Shown piece after piece: positions 1 to 11,529 of a stretch of DNA of 64,000 bases. The position numbers and the translations under genes are program-made. Under the pieces are notes generated by a model. The model saw nothing but the letters and a program-made list of their open reading frames with translations. It did not search any database and had not been told where the DNA came from. The stretch is from assembly GCA_007922305.1 (NCBI GenBank), contig ML677364.1:18934538-18998537 (forward strand). The letters run 5' to 3'. The DNA comes from Dermatemys mawii (lineage: Eukaryota; Chordata; Testudines; Dermatemydidae). The number at the start of each line of letters is the position of its first letter. Within the stretch, counting starts at the first letter, position 1.

Positions 1-127
1 CAGAAAAAAGTTATTTTTATTCCAGAATAAAGTGTCTACATAGAGACTTATACTAGTATTGTTATAGCAGAGTATTTACTCCAGTATAGTTGTACTGAGA
101 AACTTCCCAGTGTAGACAAACCCTTAG
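1..127. repeat. Right end of a MITE cut by the window edge
   Basis: The segment ends CCCAGTGTAGACAAACCCTTAG, the reverse of the AGGGTTTGTCTACACT type end seen on several MITEs here (compare 2401). Its partner end may be in 1-40 or outside the window. Confidence 0.4.
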
Positions 128-1740
128 ACTGTAGGAGTGGGGAATGTTATGGATTAGTTCACTGATATTTGAAAAACTGACTGGGAGTAGAGAAATCAGA
201 AAGCAAATCTCCCTGTTCCAAAAATGAGCTGAAATCTGAGAAAGATCATGCTTAGCTGCCTTCCTGAGCCATGGTACTTTCCTGGGCATAAGAGATTGTG
301 ATATGGACAACCTCCTGAGAACAGTAGTTTATCCCTTCAATCAAATATCAGTGTTGATGTGAAATATCCCTTGATTCTGATGAAAAAATAAGAATTCTGC
401 TAAGCAAATTATTGGAATTTGAAGAATCGTAACACAATCCATGCTATATGGCATGTCTCATTCTAGCTTTACTTACTGTATATTCTTATAACATACTTTA
501 TTAAATGGTGTATGTGTCCCAGAACTGTGCATGGGTGCCCTCTCTCCAGGCATTAGCACCTATGTATCATCACCTACATCCCCAACCAAGGTGGGCTTCA
601 GGGAAGAAAAAAATTTCAGGGAGGTGCCAGCTTTATAAGACAAAAGAAACTGAAGCCAGTCGGAGGAGAGCAAGAAGCACCCTCAGCAGGTTCTGACACT
701 GCTGATTTGAACAGACTTCTTTCCACTGTTTCACGTTCAATGTTTTCTCCCTGTGATTGATTGGCTCTTTGCCCCAATCACCCTCCCCGCTTCCTCTCTC
801 AGTCTATTCACCTAAACCTCACTCTACCTAGTACCTATTCTTACCTACTTCACTACTCCCTCCCGCCCTCCCCTCCTCTGTCCCCCTGTACCTCCCTCCC
901 TTCACAGGTCCCATTTCCTTTCCTTTGTTGTTCTTTTTGGCAATATTGCCAATCTCGAACATTCAGAAATCATGACACTGGGCTAGAAATCAAGTGCTTT
1001 TTTACAAACAAACAAATGTTCCTGAGTGGTGTGTGAGCCACCTGTTTGGGGAGGTTAGTCCCGAACCCAACCCCTTCTGCTTGAGGTCCCATCCTTTCCC
1101 TGCCCTCTCCCCTGCTGGAGCCCGAGCACCCCATCGCAGCTGCCAGCTCCTCCACACCCCAGGCCACCCGGTCGGTGTGCCCCTGCCCTGGAGCACTGGA
1201 TGGCCCCAGCACTGGCTGCAGTCGCCCTGAGTCCTGGGTCACAGGCCAGCGCACCCACCGCTAGCCCCAGCCTATTTTCGGGAAGAGGAGCAGCCTGCCT
1301 CGGCTTCAGCCACAGGAAAAGCAGCAGGAAGTAGGAGGGGGCCTCGGGAAAGAGCATGGGGGGGCACCTGGCTATTTGGGGAGGCTCAGCCTTCCCTGGC
1401 CTGTGATACTGCCCCTCTCCCTGCCGATGCAAATATTTCGTGTTTGTTTGTTTGTTTGGGGGTTTTTGCCTTCTGGTTTCTGAGTCTTTGGGGTGCACTC
1501 GTGTCACATTTTCAAGCTCTTCTCTGCAGCCAGGAGGGCTAGAAACATGCTTTCATTCTTAATTAAAGCTGAGATTCCCATGTTTTTTCGTAATTCCAGG
1601 AGCTGGGCTTTAATGAATACATGAGGAGACCCACGATAAAGTCACAAGAGTTGGCAACACTGTGTTTAGCCAGCCCTCTCCTACAATCCCTCCCCCAGAA
1701 TATATATGAATAAATTATGACACAAACATGACGTTTGATA
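128..1740. other. Intronic sequence with a GC-rich block; nothing identified
   Basis: Bases 760-930 are strongly pyrimidine-rich, and 1030-1420 are GC-rich with overlapping open frames on both strands that carry no recognisable domain. This is probably old repeat DNA, but I cannot name it. Confidence 0.4.
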
Positions 1741-1769
1741 CCATCACTCTGCTTGTGTGTTCTATTTAA

Positions 1770-1855
1770 ATTGTAAGCTCTTCAGGGCAGTAATTGCCTG
1801 CTGCTTTGGGTACCAAGCACAATAGAGCCTATTCTCAGTCAGTCAAACAAACATT
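1770..1855 (+). repeat. L2-like LINE 3' tail
   Basis: It contains ATTGTAAGCTCTTCAGGGCAG followed by a degenerate CAAGCACAATAGAGCC, the same order as the other tails. The remainder to 2400 is AT-rich with nothing recognised. Confidence 0.55.
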
Positions 1856-2400
1856 GATTTGTGTTCACCCAGTCTAGCAGTATAATTGTTTAAAAAAGAG
1901 TATTTATTCATTTAGATAAATAAGCAACACAGGAATAAAATATTGTAGCTTAAGTGAAGCAACATATATATATCTAATAATACTCAAAGAGGTATCAGAT
2001 AAAATACCAACATCAAACCTATGTATAGATTCTAAGTAGGCCACGCCTGTTGTACTTAAAAATTGGCTGATACTTGAGTATAGTGGAAGAGTGATGCTTT
2101 CATCTGAACAATTCATTGTTTCTTGAAAACTAAAAATAACTTCTTATTCAGATAGATTATTTAGTTGTGTCTCAAAGAAACCATTTCTCTCTATCATTGT
2201 ACTTATATAAGTGTACTTTCTGTCAGAAACTGGCTCCAGGCTGAAGAGCACTGTTGTATTTTTGTTAAATCAACAGTTTAAGATCAGGGTGTTTTGCCTT
2301 TGATACTGTGAAGACATGCGCCTCTATTATCACCTAATTTGCATGTCTCTGTAATATATACTGTGCTCATACCGCATTATGGAAGGGAGGCAAAGGGATT

Positions 2401-2653
2401 CTTAGGGTTTGTCTGTACGGTGTGCCATGAGTCAGAGGACTGATTTGTAAAGCAGACTAACGTGCTGTGCCCTAGCTGCCCTGTGTAGACCATGCTGGTG
2501 CAGTATAAAAGGTACCAAGTTCTCATTAACTCTGAGTACCTTCCAGAGTGTGCTAGCAGGGCCTACACATGACAGAGCACAAAACATTAGAGAATTTTAC
2601 AAATCACACCCTTCTAGTGCACGTTGCCTGAGCTGGGTAGACACACCCTAAGT
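2401..2653. mobile_element. MITE with CTTAGGG ends (about 253 bases)
   Basis: The left end CTTAGGGTTTGTCTGTACGG and right end (reversed) CTTAGGGTGTGTCTACCC form terminal inverted repeats of about 18 bases. Internal TTAACTCTGAGTACC-type sequence has no coding potential. A clear target duplication could not be fixed. Confidence 0.65.
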
Positions 2654-2691
2654 GAATAGTTGAAATGACATTTATAAAGTACATTCCTTTG

Positions 2692-2877
2692 CAGGGTTGG
2701 CTTTAACTTTTTTGCTACCCCCCCCCCCCCCCAAAAAAAAAAAAAGCGGCTCGAGTGCCGACTAAGGGCGGCAGGAGCGGCTGGAATGTGCCGCCTCAAG
2801 ATTGGCCAGAATGCCACCCCTTAAAATGTGCCACCTCAAGAACATGCTTCCTCAGCTGGTGCCTGGAGTCGGCCCTG
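2692..2877. mobile_element. hAT-type MITE (186 bases)
   Basis: The ends are CAGGGTTGGCTT and (reversed) CAGGGCCGACTC. Flanking 8-mers TTCCTTTG and TCCATTTG agree at 6 of 8. It contains a C-run followed by an A-run at about 2720-2745. It is related to 61416-61639. Confidence 0.82.
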
Positions 2878-2879
2878 TC

Positions 2880-3410
2880 CATTTGTGTGGACTGTGTATG
2901 GCCCTGAAAAGGGATAGGGAGGGAGCGCCACACAGTGCTGCTCTGCTCCAGTCCCAGCCACAAATCCACTCTACCCCGCTCCTCTGCCTCCAGCCCAGCT
3001 CTTCCCTCCTCTCTGCTCCCAGGCCAGCTCCACCTCTAGCCCCAGATCCTCCCTCATCCCCAGTTTTGCCCCCAGCTCTGATCTCACCCCAAGCTCCTCT
3101 GCTGAGAAAACTGTGGATGTGCAGTAAAGGATGCGGGGAGGGGAGCATGGACAGACTCCATTACCGATAAAGGGGATGCGTGTGACAAGAAAAGTGTGTG
3201 TGCCACTGTTCTGAGGTCATAGCTGTAGGGTGGAGTGAAAGTTGTTTAGATAACTGTGCATTTCAGGACTTTCAAATGTTTGGGTTTCTCTTAAGTTTAA
3301 CATTAACTCTAAAATTCCTTTCTATCTAATGACTTCTATCTTTTCTTTCATAACTGCCGTCTTTGACAGGATCATTACCTTTAAGTTACTGATTTGTGTT
3401 CCCAACTTTG
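2880..3410. other. Pyrimidine-rich tract, otherwise unassigned intron
   Basis: Bases 2940-3110 are C/T-rich with repeated CCCAG and CCTC motifs. They yield overlapping open frames on both strands with simple, biased composition. No domain is visible, and 3180-3410 is ordinary AT-rich intron. Confidence 0.4.
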
Positions 3411-3429
3411 ATTCCAGCTTAATAAAGTT

Positions 3430-3915
3430 TTTCTCCTCCCTGGGAATTGCTCATGCTCTCATGCCTCCCTACCCACTTCCTGAGGCGCTTCACAGGCTCC
3501 GATTCTGTGGGTGCTACAGCACCCACCGGCAGCCAAACTCCTCAGCCAGCATTTCCTTCCCCCTGGCAGCCGTGCCAATCAACTTCTCTCCCTGCCTCCA
3601 AGTGCTTCCTGCACACCACAGAACAGCTGTTCAGTGGTGTACAGGAGGTGCTGGAAAGGAAGAGAAGGAGTGGATATGGGGTACACTCAGGGGAGGAGAT
3701 GAGAAGAGACAAAGAAGAGGCAGGAAGGGGTGGAGCAGGGGCAGGAAGAGGTGGGGCAGGGGTGTGGCCTTAGGGAAGGGATGGAGTGGGGACAGGGGCA
3801 GAGCAGGGGTGGGAAGAGGCAGGGCAGGGTGGAGTGGGGGCTGGAGGAAGGGATGGAGTTGGGGTGGGCCTAAGGTGGGGGAGCGGGAGGAGCACACCCC
3901 AGGTAGAGAGGAATT
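3430..3915. repeat. Repeat unit with a hairpin and a G-rich minisatellite-like arm
   Basis: The left part (3430-3600) is C-rich. Then a near-perfect hairpin lies at 3601-3652 with an AACAGCTGTT palindrome at its tip. Then 3660-3900 is made of variants of GGGGCAGGAAGAGGTGGGG and GGGATGGAGTGG. The purine bias creates long but low-complexity frames on both strands. It looks like part of a dispersed DNA-transposon-derived repeat. Limits are approximate. Confidence 0.55.
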
Positions 3916-4185
3916 CAGTGCCTATGGGCAGCTTTATCCAGTTCTGCAGCTTCCTCATGCTTTCTGAGTCTCCATTCATTGATTTCACCTCTCCCTCTTT
4001 GAGGCCCTTCAAAAGTATACAGGTGTGACACGTGGGGGTGCTTTTTGGTGATTGTTAAGATAGGGCTGGATCTGTCTCTTTTGTGGTGCCTGTCTCATAA
4101 ATAGGGGTACATATTTCACCCTAGAAGTCTGACTGTGTAGCAGAGCCTATGCACTTAGGGAAAGAGAAATGAAGCCCTTTCTAGA

Positions 4186-4465
4186 CAATGTCTATACAAA
4201 CTCTTAGTTTGCATCAAGATGGAAATAATTCTACCTCATACTAGCTTGCCACCCGTTAACTGTTCATGTGGACCCGCTGCCATGCATTAAAAGTTTACTA
4301 GTGCACATTATCTTACTCCCCTGTTTCAAACCAGGGTAGATCAAAACGCACTAGAGAACTTTTGGTGTGTGGCAGCAGGGTCCGCACCGTATGTGGCAGG
4401 CTAGTGCAAGGTAGATTTGCACCCCACCTTGCCATGAACTAAGTGTTCATATAGACAAGCCTCAA
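4186..4465. mobile_element. Fold-back MITE (about 280 bases)
   Basis: Left half and right half are inverse copies of one another. GTCTATACAAACTCTTAGTTTG at left pairs with the reverse of CTAAGTGTTCATATAGAC at right. Inside, CTAGCTTGCCAC pairs with GTGGCAGGCTAG, and GACCCGCTGCCA with TGGCAGCAGGGTC. The whole element could form one long hairpin. Confidence 0.8.
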
Positions 4466-4601
4466 TAGATGCCTAATAGCTTATGCTTAAAGGTTGCTAA
4501 GAGATAATGATAGAACAAGTACAGTGAGTTGCTACAGACCTCACAGAAGTACCCAAACCAGTATGAATAGAGAGGTTCAGACTGGGAGAACCTGAATGAG
4601 G

Positions 4602-4945
4602 TTAAGTCTACACTGCAAAGTTAAATTGACTTAAGTTACATTGATGATCATAATACATTGCTTCTGCATGTTCACACAATGCTCCTTGCATTGGCCGGGT
4701 GTATCCATAGTTGGTGCTCTAGTAGCATGAGAGAGAGCAGTACACTGTGGGAAGGTATCCACTGTGCAATTTGCCACCTTCTGCCACTAGGAGTTCTTGG
4801 AATGGAACACAGTTCATCATGAGGGTGGACTTACCGTCCCCTTATGCAGTTTTCTCCATCCCATCATTCATAGTTCTATAAATATGAATTTTCACAGTGT
4901 TGTAATTGTAGGAGTCCTACCTACAATTAAGTTTAAATTAACTAA
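4602..4945 (+). mobile_element. Harbinger-like element fragment
   Basis: It begins GTCTACACTGCAAAGTTAAA and matches, in inverted orientation, the right part of the element ending at 41945. Shared blocks include the TTACATTGATGATCATAA-like segment, GTTCACACAATGCTCC, TTGCCACCTTCTGC and CAGTTTTCTCCATCCCATCA. The family assignment is tentative. Confidence 0.6.
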
Positions 4946-5537
4946 GTGTGGTGGGGAGGGGTCACAAGGTTACTGTAAGGGGGTAGCAGTACTGCTGCCC
5001 TTCCTTCTGTGTTGCTGGTGGTGGCACTACCTTCAGAGCTGGGCAGCCAGAGAGCAGAAGACAGAGCCGTTCCCAGCATCAGCACAGAAGTAAGGATGTC
5101 ATGGCATGGTATTACCATCCTCACTTCTGTGCTGCTGCCTTCTGAGCTGGGCCCTTGGTCAGGAGCCACCACTTTCTGGCAGTCCAACTCTGAAGGCAGC
5201 AGCACAGAAGTAAGGGAGCCTTGGTATTGCCACTCTTACTTCTGCACTGCTATTGGCCAGATGCTGTCTTCAGACCTGGGCACCTGACCAACAGCTACGG
5301 CTCTCCAGCTGCCAGCTCTGAAGGCAACACAGAAGTAAGGGTGGCAATACCACAATCCTCCCTAAAAAAACAGTAACCTGAGACCCCCTTGCCACCCCCT
5401 GTTGGGTCAGGACCCCCACTTTGAGAAATGCTGGTCTCCCTCATGAAATCTGCATAATATAGAGTAAAAGCACAGAAAAGACCAAATTTCACAATCTGTG
5501 AAACATTTTTCATGGCCATGAATTTGGTAGGGCCCTA
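4946..5537. mobile_element. hAT-like element with internal tandem and inverted units
   Basis: It ends at TTTGGTAGGGCCCTAA, the terminus of a widespread reptile DNA transposon. Inside, units built on CACAGAAGTAAGG and its reverse CCTCACTTCTGTG recur about every 100 bases at 5080, 5125, 5205, 5240 and 5330. The left terminus is missing, where it abuts the preceding element. Confidence 0.6.
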
Positions 5538-5539
5538 AT

Positions 5540-7035
5540 CAAAGGGTTCCACGTGAAGACAGGAATGAGCAAGAGGTCCAAGACCTAAAGGGACACTTTC
5601 AGAGATACCGCAAAGGGAACAGAGGTACAATGAGTCATGTAACCAGGATAACACAATATGTTATGAGCTTTAGTACACTAAATCTATTCAGGGAAACGCC
5701 CCCCTCCCCTGCCCCAATGGGATTCTTTTCATCCAGTGAGACGTGGAAAGGAGATGAGTTGGCACGGGGTACTGGGATGAGCTCTACTGACATAGCTATG
5801 GAGCTAAAAGGGGAGTTCCTAGGGACTGAAGACTTATGTTTGTCCTATCTAGGACGTTGGGTAGGGTCTGGTATGAAGGAGGTGATGTTAGAAGCAGGTG
5901 ATTTAGTTAATTACCCTGGCTGCTGGTGGCTAGTAGGCAGTGGGTGGAGATGAGGATGTGAAATTCCTTAAGCACTGTGACAAACCTCCTTGACAGTAGC
6001 CTTCAAAATGTAAGCTAACCTCCAAAATGAAGACCGACTGATACTCCACTGTAACATTGATATAACTCCATTGTCTTCTGTAGAGTTACACTTGCATCTT
6101 AATCAGTGTAACCAAGTAATGATCAGTCATTAATAAGTCATTAATTTCACATCCTTTAAAAATCTTCCAGAACCCATCGGACTCTTCTGCCTGTCCTAAT
6201 TGCCAGTGAATAGTGTCCCAAAAATGCCTTTCTCAATCTCCTAATGGTTGTGTGAGCTATAACTCATTAATATCTTTCAAGTAAACCTCATTGAAATTTC
6301 TAGGACAAGCAGTTTTTTGAGATACAATATGGGAAATGTATCTTAAAAAATTAAGACCTATTTATTTCTTTGAGTCTTGTATCTCAAAGGTAGCTTACTG
6401 AATCACCTTATGTTTGGACAAAAAATCTGTCCACTGACAAAGAATGTATGCAATATAGGTGGGTGGAAGGGTCAAATGGGTGGCAAAATTAGTCTTATAA
6501 TGAAATGCAAACATGAAAGGTAACTGTGAAGAGGTTATTCGCTCTCTCTCTCCCCCCCCCATTCCTTTTGTACTCCAGCAGTATGTTTAAAAGATCATTT
6601 AAATTCATTGTATTCATGGTTTCTGAAAGGCTTATGATACAAATTCATAATAACGAATCTCAGATACCATATTATGTCAAAAATATTACACTGAAATGTT
6701 GTGTCTCTAAAGATACAAGGAAAATTAACCCAAATAGATAGCATGTTTCTCCTAAAAAAGCAGATTAAAAATACCAAACTGGTAAAGTAGTTCAGTTGTG
6801 TAATTGCCTTCAGCAACCGGATTCTTAGTACCACTGCATTTTCCATTCACTAATGGGAGGCAACATGACAGTATTGCTGTGCAAAACTATTACATTTAAT
6901 TGCAATGGCTTTACTTTGCCTTTCTTTAACTGGAAAATATTCATGGCTAAAAATAGAACTATTCCTTTCTGATGCAGAGATAACATCTGTAGAAAGTTAA
7001 CAGGTTATGTACTGTTCAGCATTCAAAGGAACATC
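5540..7035. other. Unassigned intron
   Basis: AT-rich sequence with short frames only and a small TC/C run at 6541-6560. No repeat family or gene recognised. Confidence 0.5.
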
Positions 7036-7039
7036 GGAG

Positions 7040-7942
7040 TTCTTCTTTGAGCGCTGTCTCTCTGGATGATCCACTCCAGGTGACGGTGCGTCCCGGTGCC
7101 ATTGATCAGAGATCTTCGGTAGCAGTGCCTGGTCGAGACGCACACACTCAGCTGCTGTCTCGTAGCATCATTAGGGCCTGCCTATGCATGCGCATCCCAT
7201 GCCCCTCTCCGTTCCTTCTCAACCATCCTCGGCTGAAGACGGGAATAGGGGCAGTTTGGGCTCATCTCTTCCCTGGTTGCTGTAGGAAATAGAGAAAAAA
7301 TAGAAATAGTTAGCTATCCATTTCCTAGTTTTCCCTTTCCTTTAGCATAGTTTGTTAGTTAAATTTTTTTTTTCTCAAGTTAGTCTCTTGTTTAGACTTC
7401 CCCAGCTTCATACTTTCATTATGCCACGGTTGCCAGGCTTTAAGAAATGCCAAACATAATGCCATCACATGGGATACCTTGGAAGATACCATAGTCAGCC
7501 ATATGGTACTGTCTACTGTTGTCCCTCATGCAACTCCCAAACACCACCAACCATAGTGCATATGGCTTCACATTCACCTGGAGTGGAGCATCCACAGGGA
7601 CAGCACTCGAAGACGAGAAAGTTATTCACCTTGCGGTAACTGAGATTTTTTGAGATGTGTGTCCCTGTGGGTCTCCACTACCCACGCTTTTCCCCACTAC
7701 TTTGGAGTACTAATCAGACAACTCTAAGGTAGAGAAGGAACTGAGGGAGTGCGGGACGTACACACTCAGGCAGATCCTGATGATGCCGTGAGACAGAAGC
7801 TGAGCGCGTGTGTTCCGATCAAGCACTGCTACCGAAGATCTCCGATCAATGGCACTGGGACGCACCATCATCTGGAGTGGAGCACCCACAAGGACACACA
7901 TCTCAAAGAACCTCAGTTACTGCAAGGTGAGTAACTTTCTCT
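7040..7942 (+). mobile_element. DIRS-like element, internally deleted (about 903 bases)
   Basis: The left terminal repeat (7040 to about 7260) and right terminal repeat (about 7705-7942) are inverse copies. Their mirrored translations share blocks such as DQRSSVAV and DRRSSVAV. Between them, 7581-7680 is an internal complementary region. Its reverse complement reads the end of the right repeat (CTCAGTTACCGCAAGGTGA) and continues into the start of the left repeat (TCTTCGAGTGCTGTCC). Inverted ends plus such a circle-junction region are the defining layout of DIRS retrotransposons (established knowledge). Bases 7420-7580 may be a gag remnant. The reverse transcriptase and tyrosine recombinase genes are gone, so it is non-autonomous. 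Confidence 0.88.
7581..7680 (+). repeat. Internal complementary region of the DIRS-like element
   Basis: About 32 bases pair with the first bases of the element and about 68 bases with its last ones, with the junction near 7612. In DIRS elements this region is thought to template joining of the two ends during circle formation. Both halves are still easily readable despite scattered changes. Confidence 0.82.
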
Positions 7943-8555
7943 TGACATTTGGAAGGTTCTGACTTGTCAGAACAATGTTGTTGTTTTTCTCTCTGCCTCC
8001 TCTTCCTCACTCCCTTTTCCCCTTTATTTCTAACTAACTGCTATTGACAGATGACATTTCCTGTTCAGAAAGGTGTGGTGTGGACTTCATTCAAGTTAAA
8101 TTCATACACAGGTAAAATTAGATGACTACTTATTTACCATTTTTCCGTGCATCTCTCTCTACTGAATAGAGGACAGCCCAGCACCTACAAAGAGCAGAGA
8201 CAGGTAAAAAAGCAGTGCCCTATTTCCATTCCTATGCATATTGGTAGGTAGGAGGAGATACCTTGTCAGTTCACCCCTTCCCACGCTCTTCAAGTTGACT
8301 AACTGTGCCTTCATCCACTCCTCAGTGCTGAGCTGCTTTTCTCTGCATAACCAAAACAGATTACTTTTTTCAGCTATTCATAACTCATTTCCCCCCCTCT
8401 CTCTTTTCACTATTCTTTTCCCAGATTGCCTGAGACTTTTTTTGGAGTTTTTGCCTTCTATAATACTTGCTTTCAATACTGTTGGCACTTATGTCAATTC
8501 AAACTGTCATATATCCCAAACATGCTAACAATATTTATGTCATAGTTTCAAGGTA
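7943..8555. other. Unassigned intron
   Basis: A 95-codon frame at 8241-8528 has biased hydrophobic and serine composition and no recognisable domain. I see no reason to treat it as a gene. Confidence 0.45.
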
Positions 8556-8559
8556 ATCA

Positions 8560-9270
8560 CACTTGTATTCCCCCTCCGTGGTCCACCAAGAGCACCTACT
8601 TAAAGGTTTCCAACTCCCAGTTGTCACCTCTCTTGGGTGGAGACCTGCATCTCATTCCCTTCTGATTAGTGGTTTTAAGGCTGTACAAGTCCCTGACTTA
8701 CCTGCAATATCTCCAGCAAGCCAGTCCTCCTAAAAAGCCAACACTTGTGTTTTGCTTTCTCCAAGGCCTTTAACCAGTGTTTTGATAACAGTTACACATT
8801 ACCACATTACACATTACCATTCTTTATAAGCAAGCACATTTATTCTTAAGGGACAAACATTACAGAGAAAACATCAGAAAAACAATAAAGGAACCTACAC
8901 ACATGCTAAAAAGCTTACCAGAGATAACCCCTGCCTTCAGTATGGGGCTCTGGTAGGAGTCAGTCCTTCAAACCCCACAACTATTTTTTCCCTGTGGATG
9001 CAAGTTCATATCAGTCATTAGATGAATAATCAGAATGAAAGCCTCAAGTCCATTTAAGCTTGAGCTATTTATCCTGATGTCCTTTTTTTGTCCGTTGGTC
9101 TCTAGAGAATTCAGTTTAAACCAGAATATGCAAGTCTTCCCAGGAAGTGGTGGTACCTCTCTGGGAGTGTTATAACCTGAACAATTGGCCATAATCATCT
9201 GCTACTCTTTTCACTTTCTGGAGGAACTGTGGTAACTCTTCCCTCACTGAGTGCATACAATCCCTGGTCC
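8560..9270 (-). mobile_element. Possible LTR retroelement sequence
   Basis: The segment has the moderate GC content and phrasing of retroelement LTR sequence, including an ACACATTACCA duplication at 8800-8820 and a TTATTCTTAAGGGACAAAC stretch. Termini and a target duplication were not found. The call is tentative. Confidence 0.3.
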
Positions 9271-10475
9271 ACAATGATACAAGAACCAGTCATACACTCA
9301 ATGCAACATAGTCTCTCAAAGATATTGTGGGAAGTTGCCTTCTTTGTCACCTTGTCAAACAACTGTACTTATTTTAAAACATTTCTTGTTGAGACAGTAT
9401 GCCTGATCTTTCCTTGCATGCTGTGGTATGCCAGGAGAAGAATGACTTTTGTCTTTTGATGCAGTATAGCCACGATAGTACAATGTGCAGAAAATAATTC
9501 AAAACTCCTCAGGGTATCTTTGTACCCGCAGCTGGTGCTCAGAGATAATAAAAATATGAATACTGTCATCTTAGACAGCAAAAGATGACATTTTCTGGAA
9601 TACATGAACATATCACTTAGTTATCCTATTGGCTACCTACTTCTGCAAATTTGTAGTAGTTTAAAAAGTCTACTTCTTTAAAAACAACTGTCTTTAAAAA
9701 AAATACTTAGTGCTTGTGCACAGTGCACTACCAGATTGATCGCCCTGAGGAATGAAGTCTGCTGTTACTCTACCTACCAGGTAGATAATGGGTATAAGCA
9801 ATCAGTGACAGTATTAAGAATAAGCAGGGAAGGCAACTGCTTGGGGGGCTAGATTCCAAAAGCCAGCAAAATGCTCGCTCTGAAAATCAAGCCCACTGTC
9901 CAGTAATATCTAGCAATACAAAGTGGCATACAGTGCTAACTATGCTCCTGCAATTCAATAGCAGTCCTCTCCTCCCCAGCCTTTGCCTCAAAGAGATGTT
10001 GTTGAATGGCATGTATTCTCTAAAAGTTTTACCCAGAGATGATACTCTTTTAGCACCTGAAGTAGGTTTTCTTTTCCCACATTTCTCCAATTTCTGCAAA
10101 CTACTCTCCAAACATTGTATACAAATACATGGTCAGCATGGTGTCCATAGATTTTCAGTTTTATTTTTATAGATATTTCTATGAGTAGTTTTCACACGCT
10201 AGGTAATAGTATGCTTACTTCAGGCTGATGGTTCTAGTTGTTTGCAGAGACCCAGGACTCCTGCAGTGCCAGTGGAACTATAGGAAGGGGTTGCCATAGT
10301 ATGTCTTCACTGAATATTCAACCCGCTAGGATTGGTACTATTAGAGTGCAAACTTCTCCACACAACCCTGTTAGCCTCTTCCAGGAATGGGCAGAGTTTT
10401 ACTCTCTCCGTGGGTAAAGTGGTAATTTATTTTCTATGCTTTTGTGTCTGTCTTCAGTTTCCTAAAAAGATTGTC
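9271..10475. other. Unassigned intron
   Basis: No repeat, RNA gene or coding region recognised. The open frames are short and lack domains. Confidence 0.45.
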
Positions 10476-10479
10476 CTTA

Positions 10480-10680
10480 AAGCCTTGATGCTCAACAAAG
10501 CATTTAAGCATATGCTTAAGTTTAAGCATGTGAAGTGGTTCAGTTGACTTTGATGTGATCATTGCATAGGCTTAAAGTTAAGTATGTACTAAAGTGCTTT
10601 GATGAATATGCATTGATTTAAGTAGGTGCATAATATTAAGTATGTGCTTAAGCACTTTGCTTGGGATCTTAATGCTACTT
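10480..10680. repeat. Dispersed repeat with TTAAGCATRTGCTTAAG motifs
   Basis: Short palindromic motifs such as AAGCATATGCTTAAG and AAGTATGTGCTTAAGCAC recur four or more times. Similar pieces occur at 31440-31570, 35170-35250 and 52895-52965. This looks like an old MITE-type family. Confidence 0.5.
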
Positions 10681-10699
10681 GTGATGTGTCCCCTGGTGT

Positions 10700-11295
10700 A
10701 CTAGGTAACTTGACTGCTACCACTAAATATTTTGCACAGACCATTAAACACATTTGAGAAGGTAGTCATTCTCTGCCACTAATGTAGAAATGACCACCAA
10801 GGGCAAGGCTCTGAGGCATTCAGTCATTCAGGACTATTTCAAAAACATATTAGAATGCCCAAACGGGGGATGCTCACATGCTGAAGATGTTATATTGTTC
10901 TGTTTGCTCAATGTTTTTTCAGAGTATTCCTACAACTTTTTGTTCTGCAGCTATTATGCAATTAAACAAATTATAAAAAAGTGCAGAGGTGTTCTTATAT
11001 GTATAAGAATTCATTTTGTTTGGAAAATGTATGTTCTTTCCACGACAAATTAAGCCAACTTGCAAAGTTTAAATTAAGTAGTATTATAAATGTTAATCAC
11101 ATAACTGTAACCTTTTGGTCTTTTTCATAGTTTAAGATATTATTTGGGAATGCTTTCTTGATCCTCTTGGAACTTCCCTTCTGTGCAAATATGGTAAAGA
11201 TTATTTTGTTTTGATTTTTTAAAAAATTACAAGATGATAGAAGCCTACACAAATATTAGAATCCAGCTAATTTTGTGTGCATATTTTGTGCAAAT
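10700..11295. other. AT-rich unassigned intron
   Basis: Nothing recognised on either strand. Confidence 0.5.
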
Positions 11296-11529
11296 AGAGT
11301 CGAAGAGTCTAAGCCCAGAAGGGACCACTGGATCACCTAGGCCAGGGGTCAGCAACCTTTCAAAGAAGAAGAGCCATTTTTTGTCTTTGACCAAAATATT
11401 TTGAGAGCTGTATCACACGCAAAGCTACTTGTACACATACACAAAGATAGCCAGTGTACAGCAAATGACAAACAAATTCTGACTTAAATAAACAAAATAG
11501 GTGATGGAATAAACTGACCTCTGGGAGGG

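Noticed and set aside
3329..3967. A 212-codon open frame on the + strand
   Set aside because: Its second half is a low-complexity Gly/Arg/Trp translation of a G-rich repeat. It has no domain and overlaps frames on the other strand.
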